Below are positions 32,496-42,024 of a DNA stretch of 64,000 nucleotides, one piece after another (position 1 is the stretch's first letter; each line of letters opens with the position of its first letter). This stretch comes from Podospora pseudoanserina (lineage: Eukaryota > Ascomycota > Sordariomycetes > Sordariales > Podosporaceae). The DNA is taken from NCBI RefSeq assembly GCF_035222485.1, contig NC_085920.1, positions 558,001 through 622,000 on the forward strand. Direction: 5' to 3'. A program made the translations under genes and the position numbers. The notes under the pieces are model-generated. The model worked only from the letters and a program-made list of their open reading frames with translations. It made no database searches and had not been told where the DNA came from.

Positions 32496-33627
32496 GGCGT
32501 GATACGGCGGTACGGCCGTTTTAAGATCAGGACCTAGGCGGCTTGTCACAGCTGGCACAACCGCCAATATCCATGTCAAACATGGAACCAGCACAAGCTA
32601 CAAGAGCTCCATCGTGGGGCCGCCTGGGGCGGTGAGGCGTTCCTCCACCCCGGAGTTTGGTGGAGAGCTTCGGTATCTGTATGCAAGCAGCCGATCGTTT
32701 GGTGAGAATGGGGCTGGCGTTTTTGGTGTGTCGTTCAGTCAGGATAGGGGCGAAGTGGAATCGATTGCGTGTTGAGGGACTTGCAATGATTCGAGCGAGA
32801 CCTCCTGGCTGTAGAGTTGGTGATACCTTCTCTTCTCCGTCGCTGGCATGTGATATCCGTAGAAACGAGGCAACCAAACTTGCAACTGAGACCAGCTGAG
32901 ACCTTGCTGCTTGCAGTGTTCCAGCTTTTGAATGCTGTTCCCGAGAGGCCAAGAAGGGAAGTTCCAGGTTGCCAAACACACCCCACCACGCCTACCAACT
33001 GCACTCCCCTGCCTCGCTGTGGACAAAATAACTGGCACTGCAAAAGTACTGAACCGCTGTGCCTCAAAGGATATTTGATAGGTCTTGAGAATTGTTAATA
33101 GGCCTTAAAATCTAGTTTATAGACCTTAAGAAATAGCTAAAAGGCCTATTTTGTATTTTAAAAGGTGTAAATGGATCGTCATTGTACATATTGCTGACTT
33201 GCAGTGCCAGTTATATTGTCCACATAATGCCTGCCACTTCAGGTAGTTCCTGGCCACCACATAGCGCTCGGACCAGCACCGCCAGCGGGGTGGACGTCAC
33301 CTGGGCGGGCAGCCCCAATCCATGGCTCACGCCACTGCAGCTGCATAGAGCGGGAAGGCGTTCAATGATTACAGATATGACGATTGATCTGGGTTATTTT
33401 ATCCCGAACATCCACCGCCAGAAAGTCAACGATACACATTTCAACCGCCTTTAGTACACCTTACAGTGCCTCAATCCTTTATCAATTTGAACAAGGGTCA
33501 TAGTCTCCAGGTGACGCCGTATCGCTAACCGGACTTGCGGTCTTGTCATTCCCACCCGAATCAAGCAGACAGGCTTGCAACTGCAGCTGACAGAGCCAGA
33601 GCAAGCCATTCGCGGCGGCGGACGACC
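32496..33627. other. Intergenic; holds one 21-bp-period repeat array
   Basis: The divergent promoter region between the STB6-like gene and GID2. The only structure seen is the repeat array at 33058-33150. Confidence 0.5.
33058..33150 (+). repeat. AT-rich array of 21-bp units with AGGCCT core, copy 1
   Basis: About four and a half degenerate units of 20-21 bp, each beginning with a variant of AGGCCT (AGGTCT, AGGCCT, AGACCT, AGGCCT) and ending near TTAAT or TAAA. It aligns from its first base with the array at 35149-35240, and both finish AAAAGGCCTATT. The two copies flank GID2 in the same orientation. Confidence 0.75.
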
Positions 33628-34994
33628 ATGGCGTCTGAGAAGCCCAAGCTGGAGGCGCTCGAAGAAGAATATGCAAAGATCAACAAACTCCCTAGACTCA
33701 CGAAAGCGGTGGAGCATGTCGACAAGATCATCGAATTGCTCAGTGCTGCTCGTGAGCAGGTAGCTTCAGGTAAGCCGAGGTTCACGCTGGCAATGAGATA
33801 TGGGCGAGGTAGGTATATATGCTCAGGTACTGAACAAGCACACCTCTAGCTCCCGAATCCCATACAGCCATCACCATCACAAAACTTCAGAATCCCGTGA
33901 AGAGCGCATTCGAGGCAGTAAACGATGGGCTTAAAGGGGCAGCTGCCGCCAATAAGAAGATGGGAAAGGCTCTGGATAAGTCCTTTCCTCTGAAGCCTCT
34001 CCCAACAGACCACGATGCCATGGCAGACCACGTGTCTCTGATAAACAGGGCAATCGCCATGCACTTGCTTAGAGAAGGCCAGTTTAAAGTGGCGTCGACG
34101 TTCATCGATGAGGTTCAGTCAACGACGAAGCGAGAGAATCCGGAATATTTAGACGAGCGTATGGACGACGGCAACTACGACGAAGCTGCGTCGACAACGT
34201 CGAGCGAGGCCTACGACCTTTCATCCCTCCACTCACAAGAGCTTCAAGAGAGCTTTGCCGGGATGTACTACATTTTACAAGAGCTAAAAGCTAGGAACCT
34301 GATGCCTGCTATCACGTGGGCGAGGAAAAACTCGGTCGAGCTGGAGGCACGAGGGAGCAATCTTGAGTTTGAACTAAGCAGGCTGCAGTTTGTTTGGCTG
34401 TTCAAAGGGCCTTCCGTCAACGGACTACCCGATGACGAGAACAATGGCCAGCGGGGTGCTCTCCAGTATGCTCGGTCAAATTTTGGCCGTTTCCAAGCAC
34501 GCCATCTCAACGAGATCAACCAGCTGGCATGCTCCATGGCATTTGCGCCCAACATCGCCGAGTCCCCGTACAGACAACTGTTTGCGATCGATACTGCCTT
34601 CAGTGATGTTGCTTCCTCATTTACCCGCGAGTTCTGCAGTCTGTTGGGCCTCTCGGCCGAGTCGCCACTCTACCTAGCCGCCACCGCAGGCGCGTTGGCT
34701 CTCCCACAGCTGATGAAGTACACGCAAAAGACTCTCGCCAAGGGTACAGAATGGACAACCTCCAACGAGATGGCCTTTGAGACACCGCTTCCCGAAAGTA
34801 TGCTCTACCACAGTATTTTTGTCTGTCCAGTCTCGAAGGAACAAACGACAGACGCCAACCCACCCATGATGATACCCTGCGGACACGTTTTGGCCAAGGA
34901 GACGCTTCAGAAGCTGTGTAAGGGGGCCAGGTTCAAGTGTCCATACTGTCCGTCGGAAGGTATACTGAAGGACGCGCGGCAAATCATTCTCTAG
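33628..34994 (+). CDS. GID2: GID/CTLH ubiquitin ligase RING subunit Gid2 (Rmd5)
   Basis: Catalytic RING-like subunit of the GID E3 complex, which degrades gluconeogenic enzymes when glucose returns. Exons are 33628-33769 and 33850-34994 (428 residues; yeast Rmd5 is 421). The 80-bp intron joins REQVAS to APESHTAITITKLQNP in frame. The N-terminal helical region is followed by a LisH/CTLH part (INRAIAMHLLREGQFKVASTF, then YYILQELKARNLMPAITWA). A CRA-type block follows (ELSRLQFVWLF to AMAFAPN-like text). The C-terminal RING-like motif runs FVCPVSKEQTTDANPPMMIP, CGHVLAKETLQKL, then FKCPYCP. The missing cysteines of this half-RING are typical of Rmd5. Related repeat arrays lie about 480 bp before its start and 155 bp after its stop. 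Confidence 0.93.
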
Positions 34995-35148
34995 GGCGAT
35001 GGTGTAGTCAGAACAGCGATGATTGTTTTCATAGCGACAATGAATGTTTTTACAAAAACAAGTTCATGTTAATGTTTGTCGACAGTAGCACCCTCACCAC
35101 AAAACAAATGGTAGACGAAAGTAGCTTAACCCATATTGTACTAAGAAA

Positions 35149-35240
35149 CATGCCTTGAAGGATAATCATCAGGCCTTCGAAGATAGTTAATAGGCCTCTG
35201 AAGATATTCAAAAGGCCTATTGATTTACGTTTGAGGCATG
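35149..35240 (+). repeat. AT-rich array of 21-bp units with AGGCCT core, copy 2
   Basis: Units begin ATGCCT, AGGCCT, AGGCCT, AGGCCT at about 21-bp spacing. The ends CATGCCTTGAA and TTTGAGGCATG are near-perfect inverted repeats, so this copy could be a very short foldback or MITE-like unit. It aligns with the array at 33058-33150. Confidence 0.75.
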
Positions 35241-35360
35241 GTTTATAGTATAATATCGGTTAACTTACCTCTATGCCGATTATTTGTAGTAGTTGAAAAA
35301 GGTGTCTACAAGTCATTGGAAACCTGGAAAGAATTTATTGAAAAAAAGCAAAAGAGTTGG

Positions 35361-35470
35361 GGTCTGCCTCCGGTCTCGAACCCAGGCGTTGTGACCTTAA
35401 TCTCTGTTAGGTGGGTATGGCTGCAGTTGGTATTTCAGGCATACCCTCATACCACTGGGCCATTCCACCC
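35361..35470 (-). ncRNA. Degenerate tRNA-like unit with Pol III A and B boxes
   Basis: On the minus strand an A box TGGCCCAGTGG (35462-35452) is followed by a B box GGGTTCGAGACC (35383-35372). A T-rich run at 35347-35341 could end Pol III transcription. The spacing between boxes is wide, as in an intron-containing tRNA. However, the acceptor stem does not close (at most five pairs) and the T stem has mismatches. I read it as a tRNA pseudogene or the head of a tRNA-derived SINE rather than a working tRNA. No anticodon can be assigned. Confidence 0.4.
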
Positions 35471-35587
35471 CTCCCCAGGCGTCCCCAGGTGGAAACTCTT
35501 CTCGAACTTGACCTTTGTAACCCTCGGAGAGAAGAGCGAGCTAGGGAAGAGCAAAGGGCAGGAGGGTTAGGGAAGGAGATGCGGGAA

Positions 35588-35653
35588 GGGGCGAGAGGAA
35601 GGGGCGAGAGGAAGGGGCGAGAGGAAGGGGCGAGAGGAAGGGGTGAGATGGAA
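35588..35653 (+). repeat. 13-bp minisatellite
   Basis: Four exact head-to-tail copies of GGGGCGAGAGGAA (35588-35639) are followed by a degenerate fifth copy beginning GGGGTGAGATGG. The surroundings from about 35540 to 35700 are purine-rich on the plus strand. Confidence 0.85.
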
Positions 35654-35825
35654 GAAGCAAGAGGGAAGGAGCAAAGGAGCAGGGAAGGCACGAGGGAGAA
35701 GAGTAACTTAATTCCTGATGCCAGACCCAGCAATTCCCATCTATCATGTCTCATAACTAACTAAATATAGAACAAATCCCATCTCTAACCATTAACAAGA
35801 AATCAAAACTGTGTATGACCTGGCC

Positions 35826-37646
35826 CTAATATGTATGCTTAGAAACAACCCACAACGCCCTCAACAGCGCCACCGCACCGCCCTGCGTCTCGACCGTCCT
35901 CCCCCGTCCACGGGTATTCGGATCATTGTTCCACAGCTCCTTCGACGGACCTGACGTCCGGGACTCTCTCTTCTTCATGTCCTCCTTGCCCATCTGCATA
36001 TAAACCGCCTTTTGCCTCTCCATTGACACGCCAGCAACAGCAGGTAGCCCCTCCTTCTCAGCCTCAACCGGCAACGTGATATTGGGGTTCGTCATCATCC
36101 AAACCTCATTGTGGGGTACCCCACGATTCCGATAATCATCCTCCCCGTGGTCCGGCGGTAGGACGTGAAGTTTCTCAAAATCATCCCAGCTCATCTTCAG
36201 CCCCTGCTCCCATGGAAATAGCCCAATCGTCCACCACATCCCGAATTTCCCATGCTCGTCTCGTGTGCCTAGAGCAGCAACAGCATTATGTCTCAACCAG
36301 GGCACATACTTCTTGCACTCGGCAAAGTGCTTCGTCCTGATCCGTACAAGGCCCTGTTGACTCATCCTAGACCCAGCACTAGGCATAATCTTGTCGAGAG
36401 AATTTGGCGAGCAAAATGTGGTAAAGTGATGCATCCAGATACCCTTGAATGTCTGGGCGTCTTGCGAGCAAGTTCCAAAAATATCACAGGCTTCCTCCAG
36501 CACACCCGCTCGACCAAGACCCTTCCAGCTTGGAAGCAAGTTGGCGTGATAATCATCCAGATTAGCCACAGGTCTGGCCCTCTCTAGATCCCAACCTGTA
36601 GCCCAAATCACGTCCTTGATGAGCTTGTGTCCAGAATTGAGGTACTCCTCACTGCCAGTAGCAACAAACAACCCCAACTGACCCGACAAAATCACACCCT
36701 GGTTGTATGTATACACCATCTCGTCCCTCTCGTCACACTCGGTATTGTTGCTCCCCTCGCTGTACCCCGAAATGTGGAAACCATCCGCATACAAGCCCTG
36801 GTGGTTAATCATCCCAGACGACTCCAACCACTCATACCCCAGCTGCGCTGTCCTGAAAAACATGGGATCATGCGGAGGCCAGTCTCTCTTGCCCAAGTCC
36901 CTTTTATCAAGCCCAGGTCTCACCATCATCTCCTCCCACGGACTTGTATTCTCATCCCCCGGGAAATGGAGATACATCCCAATACTCGCCGCAATCCAAA
37001 GCTCGTTGGTGATGGCATTCTTGTACGGACTCAACCTCGGATTCCACAGCATCCCTCCCCCGCACAGCTTCTGATCCCACCCTTTGCTCGAAAGCTCCCA
37101 GAATATCCTTGCCCTGTGGGCAAACGCCGGCGTCCACCTCTCCCCATGCCACCTCCCGTCTCCCAGCTCGTCAATGAACTGTATCGTTTCCAACCAGCCC
37201 AGCACAACCCAGAGCATGTCGTCGAACGCCTCCCCGCGCAGGGAGAAGACGTCCTGCCCAAAATAAAAGGCAATCAGTTCGCCAAAATACCGGCCGATAA
37301 AGTTGGCCAGGGGGGGGATGACGATATTAGGCTGGGATCTGGCCAGCTCAAAGTCCTCGGTTATTGTCCGCAGAGCTCCCGCGATGTGGGTGCCCATCAC
37401 GGCTCTAGTCCAGTCGATGGCGTCGGGCCAGGTGCCAATCCAGTTTTCGAAGTAATGGTTTTGCATGACGTTTATAGAGGCACAGAGGTCAGCAAAGAGC
37501 TGGGTGTCAGGTCGGCTTGCTCCTTGTGTCGTCACTTGGGGGGATGTGGAGGAGAGGTTGAGGAGGGGGTCAGGTTGGAGTTTGACGGTGGCTGCTGCGT
37601 TGGCAGCCGACGCCAGGGCGACGACTGCTGTTTGGAGAAGCCTCAT
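35826..37646 (-). CDS. Secreted glycoside hydrolase family 76 (alpha-1,6-mannanase-like)
   Basis: A single exon of 606 residues. The N-terminus MRLLQTAVVALASAANA is a signal peptide, so the enzyme enters the secretory pathway. GH76 enzymes cut alpha-1,6-mannan; fungal members (the Dcw1/Dfg5 group and relatives) act on cell-wall mannan. The adjacent aspartates expected at the active site are D142-D143 in EAFDDMLWVVLGWLE. Other family text includes CGGGMLWNPRLSPYKNAITN, YTYNQGVILSGQLGLF and FKGIWMHHFTTFC. No GPI-anchor tail is evident; the C-terminus is GAVALLRALWVVSKHTY, an unusual hydrophobic end. The long plus-strand open frame opposite it is a shadow. Confidence 0.9.
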   Translation of the reverse strand: MRLLQTAVVALASAANAAATVKLQPDPLLNLSSTSPQVTTQGASRPDTQLFADLCASINVMQNHYFENWIGTWPDAIDWTRAVMGTHIAGALRTITEDFELARSQPNIVIPPLANFIGRYFGELIAFYFGQDVFSLRGEAFDDMLWVVLGWLETIQFIDELGDGRWHGERWTPAFAHRARIFWELSSKGWDQKLCGGGMLWNPRLSPYKNAITNELWIAASIGMYLHFPGDENTSPWEEMMVRPGLDKRDLGKRDWPPHDPMFFRTAQLGYEWLESSGMINHQGLYADGFHISGYSEGSNNTECDERDEMVYTYNQGVILSGQLGLFVATGSEEYLNSGHKLIKDVIWATGWDLERARPVANLDDYHANLLPSWKGLGRAGVLEEACDIFGTCSQDAQTFKGIWMHHFTTFCSPNSLDKIMPSAGSRMSQQGLVRIRTKHFAECKKYVPWLRHNAVAALGTRDEHGKFGMWWTIGLFPWEQGLKMSWDDFEKLHVLPPDHGEDDYRNRGVPHNEVWMMTNPNITLPVEAEKEGLPAVAGVSMERQKAVYMQMGKEDMKKRESRTSGPSKELWNNDPNTRGRGRTVETQGGAVALLRALWVVSKHTY

Positions 37647-39251
37647 GCCCGGCTTTGGTGTATGATATGTTGCTAGAACATGTGATTATGTGACCTCCAC
37701 CGGTGGGTGTGAAAAGATGGCAATGTGTGTGATTCTGGAAGTAAAAATGAATGTCTCGTTCCCAGCCAGAGCCTCAAGCCTTCCAAGTATTACCACCACC
37801 ACCGCAGCCAAGTTTCAGCCTCTCAACGCCAGTGGAGCTGAAAGTTGAGAAGTAAATACCCAGGGACTCAAGGTGTAAGTAGAGCGCATCGAAATCGAAG
37901 AAAAAAACAATGTCTGTCAACGAAACTGTTCTTTTACCGGCTCTGTCCTGCAATCTGCATCATTCCCACCATCTATATCCCACTCCCACCATTCCAGGAC
38001 CCAATCGTTTTCAACAGCCCAAACCACAAAACCAAATTGTGGGAGCTCCCGCCCGTCCCGTGAAGTCTAGTTTTTCGTCCAAAGTTGAACTGAATGTGTG
38101 TCAGGCACCTCGATGGATCCCCAAATGAAAGATCCCGCCTTGTTGGTGCTCGGTTTGATCTCGTTTCCCAAGCCACAATGAACCCCAGATCCAAGTCGGC
38201 GAGATCTAGGTAATCGAGAACAATGGAGAAAGACGAACTCTTGGTAAAAAAAAGGGAGACAATAATGAAAGAAAGATGAGAGCAGAAAAGTTTGATCACG
38301 AGTCCGAAACGAGCGGGACACACACACACACACACACGACACCACCACACCCCAACAGCCAAGTTCAATGACACTTGCCAAGATGGAAGGAAGGCCTCAG
38401 GAAGGTACCCAAGACACGGAATGTTGCACAGAGAACACAACAGGAAAGTACCCGTCAAAACACCACTTTGGAAGAAAACGCCACAAGAAACAATGCTCAC
38501 CCAAGCCACTGGGACCTGCCATCCAACTTTGTCAAAAAGTCGATGGGGGCACAATCACATAATGTGGTGAGGGGCAGCATGAGGGGGAAGGAACTGGGGG
38601 ACGGGAGGCCGCACTGATGGTGGGGCTGTTGCGCTTTGCGGGGAGGCGGGCAAAACAGGGCGGTGCCTTTTCGCGGGGTTAGCAGCATTGTAGTTACATC
38701 ATATGCACTCAACCTTGTGTGGCCAACCTAGAAAAGTGGCAGGTCTTGGGATCAGCAAGGGGTGTGGATCATGGGATTCAGGAGAAGTGTGGATGTGGCG
38801 GGACAGAGTATGGGGATGGCTTACACGTATACTGGTGGGTGGGCTGTTTGAATTGACAACGAAATGTAGAAATATTGTAAGAATCACAGAGGCAATGCTG
38901 CGACGTGTGAGTGAGTTGTAGGATGAGTTCTCATGAACCCCAAGAGTTTCCATTGAACCAAAACTGCCGTGACCACCTGGCACTTAAACCCGTCGACCGA
39001 CTATACGACCTATCCAAAACGCCAGGACCGAGGGCTGCATGTGCTCGCTCGCTCGCTCGCTCTCAAAACCCAATGACGCCGCCCAAGTCATAACCATGAC
39101 CGATACTTTATCCCATCCGAGAAGATGTCCCTGTAGCCCTTTCAAGGTGTCCCAGACAACGCCCTCCGCCTATACCAATAATGTACAAAAATACTGAATT
39201 AAACCATACCCAGTTGTGGGAGTTGAAATGAGGCCAGCAGTTTTTGTCATC
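37647..39251. other. Gene-free stretch with a CA microsatellite
   Basis: 1.6 kb between the GH76 start and the adenylate kinase stop. A (CA)n tract lies at about 38320-38338. GCTC is repeated near 39045-39061. No protein or RNA gene was recognised. Confidence 0.45.
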
Positions 39252-40121
39252 TCATTTAGCAAAGCGACGCTCAAACTCACGCATGAGCTTGGGGGTGATC
39301 TCGTCGCTGCTCATTCCCGACACCTCCCACAGCACACCCTTGCGAGCGTAGTGTTCCAACAATGGCTCGCTCGTCTCCTCAAACTTCTTCCATCGTTGGC
39401 GGTAGACCTCCTCGCTGTCGTCTGCCCTGCGGACCAACGGCTCTCCAGTGACATCATCGACACCAGCAACCTTGGGTGGGTTGAAAGTAGTGTTGTAAAC
39501 CCTGCCCGAAGCCTCATGCACCCATCTCCCAGAGATGCGCTCCATAATGACCGCCAGCGGCGTCTTCAGTGACACAACCATGTTAATGGGAATTGTCTCG
39601 TCGAGCCGTTCAGCCTGTGTCGCGGTACGAGGGAACCCATCGAGAAGAAACGAAGCCGAGGGATCTTCTGAAGGTGAGCCGTAACCACCACGAGCATGCG
39701 CTGGGTGCGAAATGAAGGCAGCCATGTCGGCATCATTGCTGAAGGACTGCGTCTCGGCGGCACAGGAAGCGAGCGTCATGACGTTGCCGGCGGGGTGGCT
39801 CGAGTACAACCACCCGCGCTGGTTGAGCTCGTTATTGATCAACCGAAGGATAAGATCATCGGGAACCAAAAGTCCGGCCTTCATCGTACTCTCGACCTTG
39901 ATGCCTGGTTTTGGTTTAGTTGGTTGACATCCTGAGTATTGTGCTTAAGGAAGAGTCATACCCAGAGGTGTCCGCTGCTTGACATTGTGCCTGAGAAGAT
40001 CCCCAGAGGAGATGGATGACAGCTGAGGAAACCGCTGCAACAGCCGCTCAGACTGCGTCCCCTTTCCCACTCCCGGGGCGCCTACAAGGATAACTCGGGC
40101 AGCCTTTCGGAGGCGCATCAT
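39252..40121 (-). CDS. ADK2: Mitochondrial adenylate kinase (GTP:AMP phosphotransferase)
   Basis: Transfers phosphate from GTP (or ATP) to AMP in the mitochondrial matrix. Exons are 40121-39962 and 39904-39252 (270 residues). The 57-bp intron joins KQRTPLG to IKVESTMKAGLLVPDD in frame. The P-loop is GAPGVGKGT (residues 14-22). The NMP-binding part reads SSISSGDLLRHNV. The LID is the long type (GRWVHEASGRVYNTTFNPPK) without zinc cysteines, typical of fungal AK3-like enzymes. An insert of roughly 25 residues near 80-115 (AAETQSFSNDADM, then HARGGYGSPSED) interrupts the usual core. Two ATG codons are in tandem at the start; I used the first. Confidence 0.93.
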
Positions 40122-42024
40122 TCAAGGTTGACGGGAGTCGGGAACTGGGACAAGCGAGCGATCGAGCGCGCGCGTGTTCGGGTGTGCGCACCGGGTGGGA
40201 GACAGGACGGTGAGTTGAGCAGGAATAAAGAGATGGGCCGGGCGCGGAGGGCCAGAGGGGCAAGGCCGGCTTCAAGTACTAATGCGACTACCTTATGCAA
40301 GCAGGCGCGCTCCGGATTCTGGCGTTGTTGCGGTCGGTTTGTCACACAAAGATCCGGCTGGTTCGGGGTGCGGGGAACAAGTCGATCGGCACGTAATCGA
40401 GACGCAACCGAGGACCGATAATGGAGACAACTCGGGTACAAGTCACCGAAAGGGGCACACAAAACGCTGTGAAGCCTCGATATTAACCTTTCTTAGGCGA
40501 CGGGGAAGACAAGCAGGAGGGGTGATGAACTATAGGGTTTTACCAAGGCAAAACCGCTAAATCGGTGAGAGGTCTGCCAACTATGTCTAGAGACCTCCTG
40601 TCCCACGCCGGTCCGGAGTGATAACGGAGCCTGGAAACCTAAACCGATTGAACAAAGTCACTGTGGCGGCCACTGTCACACCGGACATTCACCCTGCCCA
40701 AGTTTCCGAAGCCCTGAACAGATCGGAGTCTGGAAAGGATTGGCGGTGGATTCTCATCCCATCGCCTGTTGCTCATCACGAATGGCTCACCAAATGCCAG
40801 CAAGTTTTTTGTTGAGGATTCGGCTGTGCCCCGATATCGCAGTTATCGGGGTCCTTGCCAAGCAGGTCTTGCTTCTAGAACCAAAAGTTTCATCTGATAA
40901 GATCTGATAAAGCTATGAAGAGGAGAAAACTGGACAGTATGCAAGGAAAGGGCATGATAAGAAACTCAATGAGACTTTGTAACACCTGAACTTTCTCGAA
41001 AGTTTTGGATGAATACATGTGAGAATGTCCAGACCTGTGGTCAAAGTGCCATGACGGCATGTGAAGAGTTGTCCGAAACCTGCCTAGGGGGTGACGATTC
41101 TGCCCGAGAAAGCCCGATCAACTGATTTGGCACGTGCAAAGTTGGGTCTGGTAAGAGTCTGTTGCCATTATGCTGTTGTAACTCTGTCATGGGAAGCATG
41201 TGGTGTGGAAGAAGTGCGTTGTGCTTATAAATAATGATTTGGACTCTCAGTGGCTCTCTGAAACAGCAATCTGCATCTTCCTTGATCATGAGAAAGATAT
41301 GAGAGGATATGAGAGGATATGAGAGCATCCAGAGAAGTCAATAGGGAATTAATGCAGATATTCCCAAGAGCCAACGCAGACATGCCATGTTGTGTTGTGC
41401 TTTCCCCAGCCACACAGGATCCCCGGAAGCAGCCCAGCGCAACCTTACTCAGCCCAAACAGTCACGTGATGCGCTGCTCGTTCGCTGAATCGCCAAGAGG
41501 GCAGCCGAATGGGGAAAAGGCGACCGCGGGGCGTCACTGGATTGGAGCCATGGCATTCAGTGGAAAGGGCCGGATTTTGATGTCACCGTGCCCCTTTGAC
41601 AGCAGCGTCCTCGACCATCTCTTTCCAACAACACCATCCGCCCCAAACCAGCCCTCCAGCATCCGCCATCCCTCATCTCGACGTCTTTCTTTTGCTTGAA
41701 CCATTTGTCTTCTCGTCTCTATCTGGACAGTCTGCGCAAACCCGGGAGGTCTCGCATTCAATCCGCTGGTTCCGAGCCCAACTGCCGGTTGCGTCTGAAA
41801 ATCGAAATCTTCTGCTCAGCTGTGCAGTCCCGTGTCAATTCCCGCTGTTGGCGTTGACCCGTTGCCGTTGCACCACATCTTTACACTCACGTCAGCGCAT
41901 CGGCGAAGTTTTATCTCCTCAATCGCGACCAGTATCCAAGTCTGTCGGCAGCATCACGATTTCGCCCCTAATCTTGGTGCACACCGACCTGCCGTTACCC
42001 CCTGAACGCTAGAACACCGCTGCC
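40122..42024. other. Divergent intergenic region of ADK2 and MDM38
   Basis: 1.9 kb without a supported gene. A 10-bp unit (GAGAGGATAT) is repeated at about 41299-41320. The MDM38 side is pyrimidine-rich. Confidence 0.45.

Noticed and set aside
33058-33150. CRISPR-like array
   Set aside because: The units are degenerate, contiguous and without spacers, and this is a fungal genome.
36627-37676. 349-codon plus-strand open frame opposite the GH76 gene
   Set aside because: It is fully antisense to a convincing single-exon enzyme, and its own translation has no recognisable feature.
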